NCBI GenBank assembly: GCA_958296445.1
Contig: OY282565.1
Coordinates: forward strand, 2,373,570 to 2,437,569
Source of the DNA: an uncultured Dehalococcoidia bacterium
GTDB lineage: Bacteria; Chloroflexota; Dehalococcoidia; Lucifugimonadales; UBA3495
DNA length: 64,000 nt
Reading direction: 5' to 3'
The first letter of the stretch is position 1, and the number at the start of each line of letters is the position of its first letter. Of the stretch, positions 9,142-15,803 are shown piece by piece. The notes beneath the pieces are model-generated. The model was not told where the DNA came from and did not search any database. It saw only the letters and a program-made list of their open reading frames with translations. The position numbers were made by a program, and so were the translations under genes.

Positions 9142-9292
9142 GGTTGACTGGCTCACCCTAGGTTGGGCGGCGGGCGGGCGACTAGTCTGCCGCCTGGCTG
9201 GGGGGGAAACAGCGGCAAGATCAGGTAGATAAACAATGGGCGGGGCGGGCGGGGCCCGCCCTGCGAGGGCAAGGCGAGATGAGGAGGAACGG

Positions 9293-10141
9293 ATGACCAA
9301 GACCAGATTTGCGGCGTTGTTGAGTGTGCTGGCGTTGCTGGCGGCGATGCCTCTGGCTACGGCGCTGGCGCAGCAGGTGCCGCCGAACAAGTTTTACGGG
9401 ATGGTTGAGGTGGACGGGGCGATGGCCCCCGAGGGGACGATGGTGGTGGCGATGATTGGGGAGGAAAATATCGGCGAGGCGATGACCGACGCTGAGGGTA
9501 TGTATTCCCTGACCACCGAGGGCAACTCGGCCTACAACGGCGAGGAAGTAACCTTTATGATTGGCGACCAGGATGCGATGGCGATGATGCCCGGCATGAT
9601 GACGATGATGGAAGAGCCGGTGATGTGGACGCAGGGCGGAGTTACCGAGCTGAACTTGGCGTCTGGGATGGCGCGGCCGACGCCGGTGCCGACTCGGACG
9701 GCGGCGCAGTTGCGCGGGCCGGCGGGGCCGCAGGGCGAGGCTGGGCCGCAGGGTGAGCCTGGGCCGGCGGGCGCGGATGGCTCGGATGGCGCGGACGGCG
9801 CGGATGGCGCCGACGGGGCCGACGGGGCCAAGGGCGACACGGGGGCCCGGGGGCCTGCGGGTCCGGCGGGTTCGGACGGGCGTGACGGTTCGGCTGGCGC
9901 TCGCGGCCCGGCGGGTTCGGACGGTTCGGACGGGGCCCGGGGGGCGGCCGGCGCTCCTGGGGTCAAGGGCGATACGGGCCCGATGGGCGCGACGGGGAAT
10001 GACGGGGCGCAGGGGCCGCCTGGGAATCAGGGGGCGACTGGCGCGTCGGGCGGCGGCGGGCTGGCGATAGTGGCGCTGATCATCGCCATTGTGGGGGTGC
10101 TGGCGGCCGGCGGGGCGTTTATGGCGGGTCGGCGGGCGTAA
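9293..10141 (+). CDS. Collagen-like membrane-anchored surface protein
   Basis: A 282-residue protein with a signal peptide (FAALLSVLALLAAMPLATAL), then a carboxypeptidase-regulatory-like beta domain (about residues 30-130, including DAEGMYSLTTEG). A collagen-type Gly-X-Y tract follows (about 140-250, rich in GPAGPQGE, GSDGADGAD and GAKGDTGARG), and the C-terminal hydrophobic segment LAIVALIIAIVGVLAAGGAF ends in MAGRRA. The product is probably a trimeric surface fibre anchored in the membrane. AGGAGG at 9282-9287 fixes ATG 9293. The GXY tract is highly repetitive DNA and may vary in length between strains. Confidence 0.85.
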   Translation: MTKTRFAALLSVLALLAAMPLATALAQQVPPNKFYGMVEVDGAMAPEGTMVVAMIGEENIGEAMTDAEGMYSLTTEGNSAYNGEEVTFMIGDQDAMAMMPGMMTMMEEPVMWTQGGVTELNLASGMARPTPVPTRTAAQLRGPAGPQGEAGPQGEPGPAGADGSDGADGADGADGADGAKGDTGARGPAGPAGSDGRDGSAGARGPAGSDGSDGARGAAGAPGVKGDTGPMGATGNDGAQGPPGNQGATGASGGGGLAIVALIIAIVGVLAAGGAFMAGRRA

Positions 10142-10188
10142 GGGGCTCGCTGGCTGCGCTGTAACTGCGCACGGATTTACGGATTTTG

Positions 10189-10217
10189 GGGGCGCCCGGT
10201 TGGCGGGCGCCCCTTTT
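10189..10217 (+). terminator. Intrinsic terminator after the collagen-like gene
   Basis: A 9-bp stem GGGGCGCCC/GGGCGCCCC with a 7-base loop is followed by TTTTGTTT. Degenerate copies of the same hairpin recur at about 10687, 11151, 11684 and 11807, so it moved with the duplicated units. Confidence 0.8.
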
Positions 10218-10250
10218 GTTTGGGGGTGATTGACGGGGGCGGGGGGCGGC

Positions 10251-10261
10251 TCTGGTATACT
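10251..10261 (+). promoter_or_regulatory. Possible extended -10 promoter
   Basis: TGGTATACT (10253-10261) matches an extended -10. A TTGACG lies 20 bases upstream, too far for an ideal -35. It would serve the small gene at 10320. Confidence 0.4.
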
Positions 10262-10271
10262 GCTCTGGGAC

Positions 10272-10326
10272 GAGCGAAGGGTCTCGCCGCCCAAGGTGGG
10301 ATTCTTCGCTTTGCTCAGAATGACAG
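10272..10326 (+). repeat. TTCGCTCAGAATGACA-family repeat, truncated copy A1
   Basis: This is the core of the interspersed repeat also found near 20.2, 23.8, 24.5, 41.5, 42.8 and 56.4 kb. Its right end supplies the ATG used by the gene at 10320. Confidence 0.8.
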
Positions 10327-10655
10327 AGGGGCTGCTCTGGTTTTATTGGGGCCGGCTGATGGATGGGGACGGCCAAGCTCCCATATATTTGCTGGCGGCG
10401 GTGTTTGGGACGGCGGCTGGGGCGGCGTCGGCGTTTGCTATCGTTGTGGAAGGAGGAGGGCGCATTGTGTTGTTGATACCGGCTACGGTGAAGAAGCTGA
10501 TAAACAAGGGGCGGAGGGATATGTACGAGCGTGTCCAGGAGGCGTATAGGCGGTTTGGGGTTGAGACTGACGAGGGGTTGACGCTCCCGGATACGCCGGA
10601 AGTGTGGCGGTTCTTGAATGGCGAGGCTGAGGAGTCTGGGGGAACCCGGGGGTGA
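10320..10655 (+). CDS. DTPEV-family small membrane protein, member 1 (5' end replaced)
   Basis: Function unknown, 111 residues. It has a hydrophobic segment (IYLLAAVFGTAAGAASAFAI), then IVLLIPATVKKL, and the family C-terminus EAYRRFGVETDE..LPDTPEVWRFLNGE. Compared with the intact member at 11883 it lacks the first membrane segment; that position is occupied by the interspersed repeat at 10272-10326, whose end provides ATG 10320. There is no clear ribosome site, so it may be weakly expressed or decaying. Confidence 0.5.
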   Translation: MTEGLLWFYWGRLMDGDGQAPIYLLAAVFGTAAGAASAFAIVVEGGGRIVLLIPATVKKLINKGRRDMYERVQEAYRRFGVETDEGLTLPDTPEVWRFLNGEAEESGGTRG

Positions 10656-10712
10656 TGCTGGGGGTGATTGCGGCGGTGGGGGCGTCCGGTTGGGGGGCGC
10701 CTCTTTTTTGGT

Positions 10713-10744
10713 GACGGGGGTGCACGGCTGTGCGCCCCTACGGG
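10713..10744 (+). repeat. GCACGGCTGTGCGCCCCTACG repeat, copy 1
   Basis: Short palindromic repeat also at 11191-11225 and 11721-11754, and embedded in valS at about 32005-32275. Confidence 0.65.
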
Positions 10745-10755
10745 GTGGGGGGCGA

Positions 10756-10807
10756 TTGTCTGAATCAGGATTTTGGGGATTGGGGGATTTTGGGGATTTC
10801 TTTTGTT
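10756..10807 (+). repeat. GTCTGAATCAGGATT-family repeat B1
   Basis: Half-unit of the repeat found at 23.7, 53.1, 60.1 and 62.1-62.7 kb. It lies in the duplicated leader of the next gene. Confidence 0.7.
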
Positions 10808-10861
10808 ATGCTGTTGATGGTTTAGTTGCGTTGCTGGGTGGCGTAAAGAGGAGGGTGCGTC

Positions 10862-11143
10862 GTGCTGTTGATACCGGCGGCCATTAGGAAAATCAAGGAA
10901 GAAGGGCGTAAGGTAGGCCGCCGGGAGGTGCGCGAGGAGATGAAAGAGCGTCTCGATGAGGCGTATAAGCGGTTTGGGGTTGATGTTGACGGGGTGATCG
11001 GTCTCCCGGATACGCCGGAAGTGTGGCGGTTCTTGAATGGGGAGGATGTTAAGCCTCGGAAACCCGGGGTTGATGATATTATCAGGCGGTCTCGGTTCCG
11101 GCGCCGCTACCGGAGTCTTATGCGGGTTCGGCGGTGGGGGTGA
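10862..11143 (+). CDS. DTPEV-family small protein, member 2
   Basis: Function unknown, 93 residues from GTG 10862 behind an AGGAGGG. It begins MLLIPAAIRKIKEEGRK, the same LLIPA..KKI block that follows the membrane segment in members 1 and 4, then a charged helix (REVREEMKERL) and EAYKRFGVDVD...LPDTPEVWRFLNGED. The tail is basic (RRSRFRRRYRSLMRVRRW). It is 80% or more alike to member 3, with duplicated upstream DNA, so the two arose by tandem duplication of a unit of about 490 bp. Confidence 0.62.
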   Translation: MLLIPAAIRKIKEEGRKVGRREVREEMKERLDEAYKRFGVDVDGVIGLPDTPEVWRFLNGEDVKPRKPGVDDIIRRSRFRRRYRSLMRVRRWG

Positions 11144-11239
11144 TTTTGGCGGCGGGGGTGTCCGGTTGGCGGATGATCTTTGCTTTTGAGGGGGACGGGG
11201 GCGCACGGCTGTGCGCCCCTACGGGTTGGGGCGGGTGGG

Positions 11240-11292
11240 GAGTGTCTGAATCAGGGTTTTCGGGATTGGGGGATTTTAGGGGTTTTTCTTGT
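11240..11292 (+). repeat. GTCTGAATCAGGATT-family repeat B2
   Basis: Duplicate of B1, in the same position before the next family member. Confidence 0.65.
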
Positions 11293-11347
11293 TATGTTGT
11301 TGATGGTTTAGTTGCGTTGCTGGGTGGCGCAAAGAGGAGGGTGCATC

Positions 11348-11704
11348 GTGCTGTTGATACCAGCGGCCATTAAGAAAATCAAGGAAGAAGGCCGTAAGGA
11401 TGGACGCGAGGATGGCCGGAAAGAGGGCAGGGAAGAAGGGATCAAGGAAGGCCGGAAGGAAGGCCGCCTGGAGGTGCGCAAGGAGATGAAAGAGCGTCTC
11501 CAGGAGGCGTATAAGCGGTTTGGCGTTGATGTTGACGGGGAGATCGGTCTCCCTGATACGCCGGAGGTGTGGCGGTTCTTGAAGGGCGAGGATATCAAGC
11601 CTCGGAAATCTAGGGTTGATGATATTATCGTGCGGTCTCGATTCCGCCGCCGCCAACGCACTCTCATGCGGATTAAGCGGCGGGGGTGTCCAGTTGGCGG
11701 ATGA
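11348..11704 (+). CDS. DTPEV-family small protein, member 3
   Basis: Function unknown, 118 residues from GTG 11348 (AGGAGGG just upstream). It differs from member 2 by a 25-residue insertion of G-R-K-E/D-G repeats (GREDGRKEGREEGIKEGRKE). It then has the family block EAYKRFGVDVDGEIGLPDTP followed by EVWRFLKGED, and a basic tail. Charged G-R/K-E-G arrays of this kind also occur at the ends of Rpn/PD-(D/E)XK-type proteins, but no nuclease motif is visible here. Confidence 0.62.
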   Translation: MLLIPAAIKKIKEEGRKDGREDGRKEGREEGIKEGRKEGRLEVRKEMKERLQEAYKRFGVDVDGEIGLPDTPEVWRFLKGEDIKPRKSRVDDIIVRSRFRRRQRTLMRIKRRGCPVGG

Positions 11705-11720
11705 TCTTTGCTTTTGAGGG

Positions 11721-11801
11721 GGACGGGGGCGCACGGCTGTGCGCCCCTACGGGTTGGGGTTCGGCACGGCGACGGGCGTAGCGTCGGCGTTTGCTATCAT
11801 T
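11721..11801 (+). pseudogene. Remnant of a DTPEV-family member
   Basis: After a third copy of the duplicated leader and the GCACGGCTGTGCGCCCC repeat, bases 11757-11801 still encode FGTATGVASAFAIIG, matching FGTAAGASSAFAII of members 1 and 4. No start or C-terminal part remains. Confidence 0.55.
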
Positions 11802-11882
11802 GGCGTCCGGTTGGCGGGCGCCTCTTTTTTGGTGACGGGGCGCGATTGACAGGGGTGGGGTGGGCGGCCTAGCATATTGGGG

Positions 11883-12374
11883 ATGAAGCGATTTCTTGAC
11901 GTTTATTGGGTTATTTACTTTTTGGGGTATCTGATCGCCATTGCCATCCTGCTTTGGCTCTTTTGGGGTCGGCTGCTGGATGGGGATGGTCTGGCGCAGA
12001 TATTTTTGCTGGCGGCGGTGTTCGGGACGGCGGCGGGGGCGTCGTCGGCATTCGCTATTATCGTGGAAGGAGGAGGGCGCATTGTGCTGTTGATACCGGC
12101 GACGGTGAAGAAACTTAAGGACGAGGGGCGGAAGGAGGGGCATATCGAAGGGCATAAGGAGGGCAAGGCGGAGGGGCTGGCTGAGGGTAAGGCGGAGGGT
12201 AAAGTGGAGGGGCTGGTGGAGGGCCTCGAGGTGGGGCGGAAGGAGGAGCGTAGGGATGTGGGCGAGCGCTACTGGGAGGCGCGTAGGCGGTTCGGGGTTG
12301 AGACTGATGAGGGGGTGATGTTGCCGGATACGCCGGAGGTGCGGCGGTTTTTGTATGGCGAGGAACAGGATTAG
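11883..12374 (+). CDS. DTPEV-family membrane protein, member 4 (full length)
   Basis: Function unknown, 163 residues. It has two membrane segments (VYWVIYFLGYLIAIAILLWLF and IFLLAAVFGTAAGASSAFAI) and the VLLIPATVKKL block. A long E-G-K/H repeat helix follows (EGHIEGHKEGKAEGLAEG and on), then EARRRFGVETDEGVMLPDTPE and VRRFLYGEEQD at the C-terminus. It looks like the ancestral architecture of the family. ATG 11883 is chosen; a TTG at 11877 is in frame. A TTGACA at 11846 with a poor -10 is the only promoter candidate. Confidence 0.65.
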   Translation: MKRFLDVYWVIYFLGYLIAIAILLWLFWGRLLDGDGLAQIFLLAAVFGTAAGASSAFAIIVEGGGRIVLLIPATVKKLKDEGRKEGHIEGHKEGKAEGLAEGKAEGKVEGLVEGLEVGRKEERRDVGERYWEARRRFGVETDEGVMLPDTPEVRRFLYGEEQD

Positions 12375-12464
12375 GGGTGCGAGAAATCCTTTATATTGGC
12401 GGCTAAAAGTCTGGGTTGTGGGCGGCTTGCGCGTATAAAATTGGGGAAAGGGCGGAGGTGTGCT

Positions 12465-13187
12465 GTGCGCGTTTGGTGGCTGCCGGTGGTTGCAGGGTTG
12501 CTGATGCTGGCGGGGGTGGCGGCGTTGCCGGGGCAGGAGGGGCGTCCGCCGTCGCCGCTGGAGCCGGATTATTATTCGGGGACGGTGACGGTGCTGGGTG
12601 CGGCTCCGCCGGCCGGGACGGAGCTGGTGGGCTGCGTGGACGGCTGCGGGAGCTATCAGAGCGAGGCGGTGGCGCTGGATTCGGCGGGGGCGTTCCAGTG
12701 GCTGCGGGTGGCGGCGCCGTCGCGGCGGCTGATCGGGGATGCGGTTACGTTTCATATCGTGAACCGGCATGGCAGCATACGGGCGGCGGAAACGCAGGAA
12801 TTCGTTGGGGCGCGGCGGACTTATGAGGTGGCGCTGACGTTTGGGCAGCCGTTGCCGGCGCCGCCGTTGCCTACGGCTACGCCGACGCCTGCACCGACGG
12901 CTACTCCGACGGCTACGCCTTTGCCTACGGCTACGCCAGTGCCTACGGCTACGCCGGAACCTACGGCTACGCCTACGCCGGAGCCTACGCCTACGGCTAC
13001 TCCCTTGCCTACGGCCACGCCTTTGCCGACTGCTACGCCTTTGCCGACGCCTACGGCTATCTTGCCGGTGACGGGGGACAAGGCCGTTACTCGCATCCCG
13101 CCTCTGGCCTTGGCGTCCGGGGCTTTGCTGGCGGCGGCCGGGGCGGGGTTGCTGCTAGTGGCCCGCCGGTCACGGGGCGACAGGTGA
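12465..13187 (+). CDS. PT-rich surface protein with LPVTG sorting-type signal
   Basis: A 240-residue exported protein. The N-terminal signal ([16 protein letters not shown]) is followed by a small beta domain (about residues 30-125; two cysteines in GCVDGCGSY may pair) and a PTATP(T/L/V)P linker of about 80 residues. The motif LPVTG follows, then the hydrophobic segment [20 protein letters not shown] and the basic tail RRSRGDR, the layout of a sortase substrate. GTG 12465 is chosen because GGAGG lies 6 bases upstream and the signal peptide begins there; the frame is open to 12396. No sortase gene is in the window. Confidence 0.75.
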   Translation: MRVWWLPVVAGLLMLAGVAALPGQEGRPPSPLEPDYYSGTVTVLGAAPPAGTELVGCVDGCGSYQSEAVALDSAGAFQWLRVAAPSRRLIGDAVTFHIVNRHGSIRAAETQEFVGARRTYEVALTFGQPLPAPPLPTATPTPAPTATPTATPLPTATPVPTATPEPTATPTPEPTPTATPLPTATPLPTATPLPTPTAILPVTGDKAVTRIPPLALASGALLAAAGAGLLLVARRSRGDR

Positions 13188-13201
13188 TGTGCGGCGACGG
13201 G

Positions 13202-13210
13202 TGGTATAAT
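13202..13210 (+). promoter_or_regulatory. Extended -10 element overlapping the next start codon
   Basis: TGGTATAAT ends inside the ATG at 13209. If it is a real -10, transcription would start near 13217 and the next gene would need a later start codon. Confidence 0.35.
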
Positions 13211-13616
13211 GAATCTGTCGGATTTGCCTAGGGAGCTGGTTGAGCGCGGGATTTGGTGGCAGATTGCCGGGTTTGCGGTGGTGAGCGCGGTTAGCACTGT
13301 GGTGCTGGTGGAGTTCGAGGGTTCGGAAAGCCGCGCTTACCGCTACCACGAGACCGCGGTTAGGGCGCTGTACTGGGCCAATGCCTTCGTATTGATTGGC
13401 GTGTTCGAGGGGGTTAGAAGGATGTTTGAGAAAGCGTCAACGCTTAGGGCGCAGTATCGGGAAAGGGCGGAGCGGCGATGGCTTGCCCGGCAAGTGAAGC
13501 GGTCGCAGAAGCGGCGGAAAGAAGCCTATGACCGTTACGGCGTTGATGTTGACGGGGTGAGGATGTTGCCGGATACGCCGGAGGTGCGGCGTTTCCTGGA
13601 CGGGGAGGGGGATTAA
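13209..13616 (+). CDS. DTPEV-family membrane protein, member 5
   Basis: Function unknown, 135 residues. Two membrane segments (WWQIAGFAVVSAVSTVVLVEF and ALYWANAFVLIGVFEGV) are followed by a basic helix rich in Arg/Lys and KEAYDRYGVDVDGVRMLPDT plus PEVRRFLDGEGD at the C-terminus. The N-terminal part is unrelated to member 4, so the shared C-terminal module has been joined to different membrane domains. The start may be later than 13209 because TATAAT overlaps the ATG. Confidence 0.62.
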   Translation: MNLSDLPRELVERGIWWQIAGFAVVSAVSTVVLVEFEGSESRAYRYHETAVRALYWANAFVLIGVFEGVRRMFEKASTLRAQYRERAERRWLARQVKRSQKRRKEAYDRYGVDVDGVRMLPDTPEVRRFLDGEGD

Positions 13617-13622
13617 CGAAGG

Positions 13623-13829
13623 ATGTTTGAGAAAGCGTCAACGCTTAGGGCGCAGTATCGGGAAAGGGCGGAGCGGCGATGGATTGATGTGGGGGTCAAG
13701 CGGCGTATCAAGCAGGAGCAGAAGCGGCGGAAAGAAGCCTATGAGCGTTACGGCTTTGAGGTTGACGGGGTAAGAGTGTTGCCGGATACGCCGGAGGTGC
13801 GGCGTTTCCTGGACGGGGAGGGGGATTAG
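13623..13829 (+). CDS. DTPEV-family protein, member 6 (tandem 3' duplicate)
   Basis: A 68-residue frame made by tandem duplication (offset 201 bp) of the 3' half of member 5. It starts at the ATG that is Met72 of the parent and keeps MFEKASTLRAQYRERAERRW and the full LPDTPEVRRFLDGEGD end. About 60 bases are identical between copies, while the middle has changed (IDVGVKRRIKQEQ for LARQVKRSQ) without breaking the frame. GAAGG abuts the start, so translation may depend on coupling to member 5. Confidence 0.5.
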   Translation: MFEKASTLRAQYRERAERRWIDVGVKRRIKQEQKRRKEAYERYGFEVDGVRVLPDTPEVRRFLDGEGD

Positions 13830-13845
13830 CGGGCGGGGGCGTCTG

Positions 13846-13888
13846 CGTGGTTCCCGCCTGCGGGGGAATGACGGGAGTGGCGTGGGAA
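13846..13888 (+). repeat. CATTCCCGC...GCGGGAATG-family repeat C1
   Basis: Degenerate copy of the repeat GGATTCCCGC(T/C)TTCGCGGGAATGACGG, seen better at 23977, 34255 and 42668. Confidence 0.55.
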
Positions 13889-13900
13889 TGACGGGCTGCC

Positions 13901-14539
13901 TTAGCTGCGTGGGGGGGACAGGAGGTTGACGCGCAGGTCGGCGGGTAGGTTGCCGGTGGTTACCGGGAGGCGGGGCTGGGGCTGGAGTTCGTCTTGCCCC
14001 ATGCGGCGGATGAAGGCGTCGGGGCCGTCTAGGGTTACGCCGGTCTGCCCGTGGGCGTAGTGCATGGGGATGACGATTCTGGGGTCTAGGTCTTGGATGG
14101 TCTGGTAAACTTGGTCGAGGCTGATGGCGCAATGCCCGCCCGCCGGAACTAGGGCGACGTCTACCGGCTTTAGCTCGTCTACCTGCCGGGTGGTCAAGGG
14201 CAGGGCCAGGTCGCCCAAGTGGCAGACGCTGATGCCGTCCATTTCGATGGTGTAGGCCACGTTGCGTTGCCGGTGGGGGACGCCGGGGGGCAGGGAGGTC
14301 ATAACGCCGCGCACTACGATGCCGTTGTATTCGTATTCGCCGGGGGCGCGGAACACTTTGGGGGAACCGCTCACCGTCGCGGCGGCGGAGTGGTTGGGGT
14401 GGGTGTTGCTGACGGTGACCACGGCGGCGGGGCGCTGGTCGATCCGCAGGCCGAGGGATTCGGGGAAAGGGTCGGTTATCACCACCATACCGGCGGAGTG
14501 TAGCCGGAAGGATGAATGCCCTAGGAATACCAAATCCAT
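13901..14539 (-). CDS. Metallo-beta-lactamase-fold protein (UPF0173-like)
   Basis: A 212-residue protein with the fold of UPF0173/UlaG-type metal hydrolases: start MDLVFLGHSSFRL, a loop VSNTHPNHSAA where the family normally has H-x-H-x-D-H, then APGEYEYNG, VCHLGD, and a late PMHYAHG. The first metal motif is reduced to H..NH, so metal binding at site 1 may be altered. AGGAGG stands 8 bases before ATG 14539. It is divergent from hrcA. Substrate unknown. Confidence 0.75.
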   Translation of the reverse strand: MDLVFLGHSSFRLHSAGMVVITDPFPESLGLRIDQRPAAVVTVSNTHPNHSAAATVSGSPKVFRAPGEYEYNGIVVRGVMTSLPPGVPHRQRNVAYTIEMDGISVCHLGDLALPLTTRQVDELKPVDVALVPAGGHCAISLDQVYQTIQDLDPRIVIPMHYAHGQTGVTLDGPDAFIRRMGQDELQPQPRLPVTTGNLPADLRVNLLSPPRS

Positions 14540-14630
14540 GCCGCGCCCTCCTGCCCGTCACGTCCCGTAGTTGCGGCCTGCGTCCGCCGCGCCGTGGCAG
14601 TATAGCATCCATTGGGCGCGGCTGCGAGGT

Positions 14631-14658
14631 TTGACACTGCCGCAAACGCTGTGCTAAT
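14631..14658 (+). promoter_or_regulatory. Promoter for hrcA
   Basis: TTGACA (14631-14636), a 16-base spacer and GCTAAT (14653-14658). I see no CIRCE inverted repeat (TTAGCACTC type) around it, although the bases TGTGCTAATT look slightly like half a site. Confidence 0.6.
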
Positions 14659-14735
14659 TTCGGGAAAAGCCCGGTTCCGTATCCGGGCCGGTTATGCCTT
14701 CAATTATGCCCCTGACGGGAAGGGGGGCGAAGCCG

Positions 14736-15764
14736 ATGCTATCTTACCGCACGTCAACCATTCTGAATCTGCTGGTAGACGAATACGTGCAGACCGCCGC
14801 GCCGGTGGCGTCGGACGGCATAGCACGCAGTCCGGGGTTGCGGGTCAGCCCGGCGACGGTGCGCAGCGCGATGTCGCAGCTCACCGAGGGGGGGTACATT
14901 TCCCGCCCCCACGTGTCCGCCGGGGGGGTTCCGTCCGACTTGGGCTACCGGCATTATGTGGAGTCGCTGGGCGAGCCGCCGTCCTTGCCCGGGCGGTTGC
15001 GCCAGCGGGTAGACCGCTGGCTGGACGAGGCGGAGCCGGACGTGGAAGTGTGGACGCGCCGCTGCGCCGTTGCGCTGTCGCAGTTGACTGCCAATATGGC
15101 CATCGTGACGCAGCCGCGCTCTCCGTCGCCGCGATTGAAGCGGTTGCAACTGGTGTTTTTGCAGGAGTCGGTCGCGCTGCTGGTTATCGTGCTGGGCGAG
15201 ACGCGGCTGCTGAAACGCTTGTTGCCGCTGGACGACCCGGTGAATCAGCAGCGCTTGGATTACGCCGCCGGGCGGCTGAACGAATGGTTGTCGGGCCTGA
15301 ACCGGCGGCAGATTATGGCGCGGGAAGTGGAGCTGGACGACTTGGAGCGGCGGGTGCGCCGGGATTCGCTGGAGCTGATGCTGGAGGCCGAGCAGTCGGA
15401 GCTGCCGGAGCATCGCGTCGAGGGACTGGGCCGCCTGCTGAATCAGCCGGAGTTCGCCGCCGGCGAGCGGGCCCGGCTGCTGGTGCAGACGGTGGAGGAC
15501 GGGGCGCTGCTGGAGCGCATCGTATCCGCGGCCCGCGAGTCCGGCCCCAAAGTTTACATCGGGTCGGAAAACCAGGACGAATCCCTGCGGGGTTTCGGCG
15601 TCATAGTCTGCCGCTACGGACGGCCCGACGGCGTGGGCGGCGCTATCTGCGTAGTTGGCCCCACCCGTATGGGCTATGCCACGGCCATAGCGGGAACGCG
15701 CTACCTGGCGGCGGCCATGGGCGGAATGGTGGGAACGCTGGAGGCCGGGGATGGGGCGAATTAG
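14736..15764 (+). CDS. hrcA: Heat-inducible transcription repressor HrcA
   Basis: Repressor of class I heat-shock genes that binds CIRCE operators. The 342-residue product has the N-terminal winged helix (LSYRTSTILNLLVDEYV, then VSPATVRSAMSQLTEGGYIS and a RPHVSAGGVPSDLGYRHYV segment), the central dimerisation and inserted domains, and the C-terminal GAF-like part (VYIGSENQDESLRGFGVIVC, then GPTRMGYATAIAG). ATG 14736 with AGGGGGG upstream begins the conserved N-terminus; an earlier ATG at 14694 is less likely. grpE/dnaK are not adjacent, unlike the usual operon. Confidence 0.92.
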   Translation: MLSYRTSTILNLLVDEYVQTAAPVASDGIARSPGLRVSPATVRSAMSQLTEGGYISRPHVSAGGVPSDLGYRHYVESLGEPPSLPGRLRQRVDRWLDEAEPDVEVWTRRCAVALSQLTANMAIVTQPRSPSPRLKRLQLVFLQESVALLVIVLGETRLLKRLLPLDDPVNQQRLDYAAGRLNEWLSGLNRRQIMAREVELDDLERRVRRDSLELMLEAEQSELPEHRVEGLGRLLNQPEFAAGERARLLVQTVEDGALLERIVSAARESGPKVYIGSENQDESLRGFGVIVCRYGRPDGVGGAICVVGPTRMGYATAIAGTRYLAAAMGGMVGTLEAGDGAN

Positions 15765-15803
15765 GAATCGTTTATACTAGCGCAGGGCTAACAGGGAGTA
15801 CGG

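Noticed and set aside
14620..14740. CIRCE operator at hrcA
   Set aside because: Only a vague half-site resemblance; the nine-base inverted repeat is absent.
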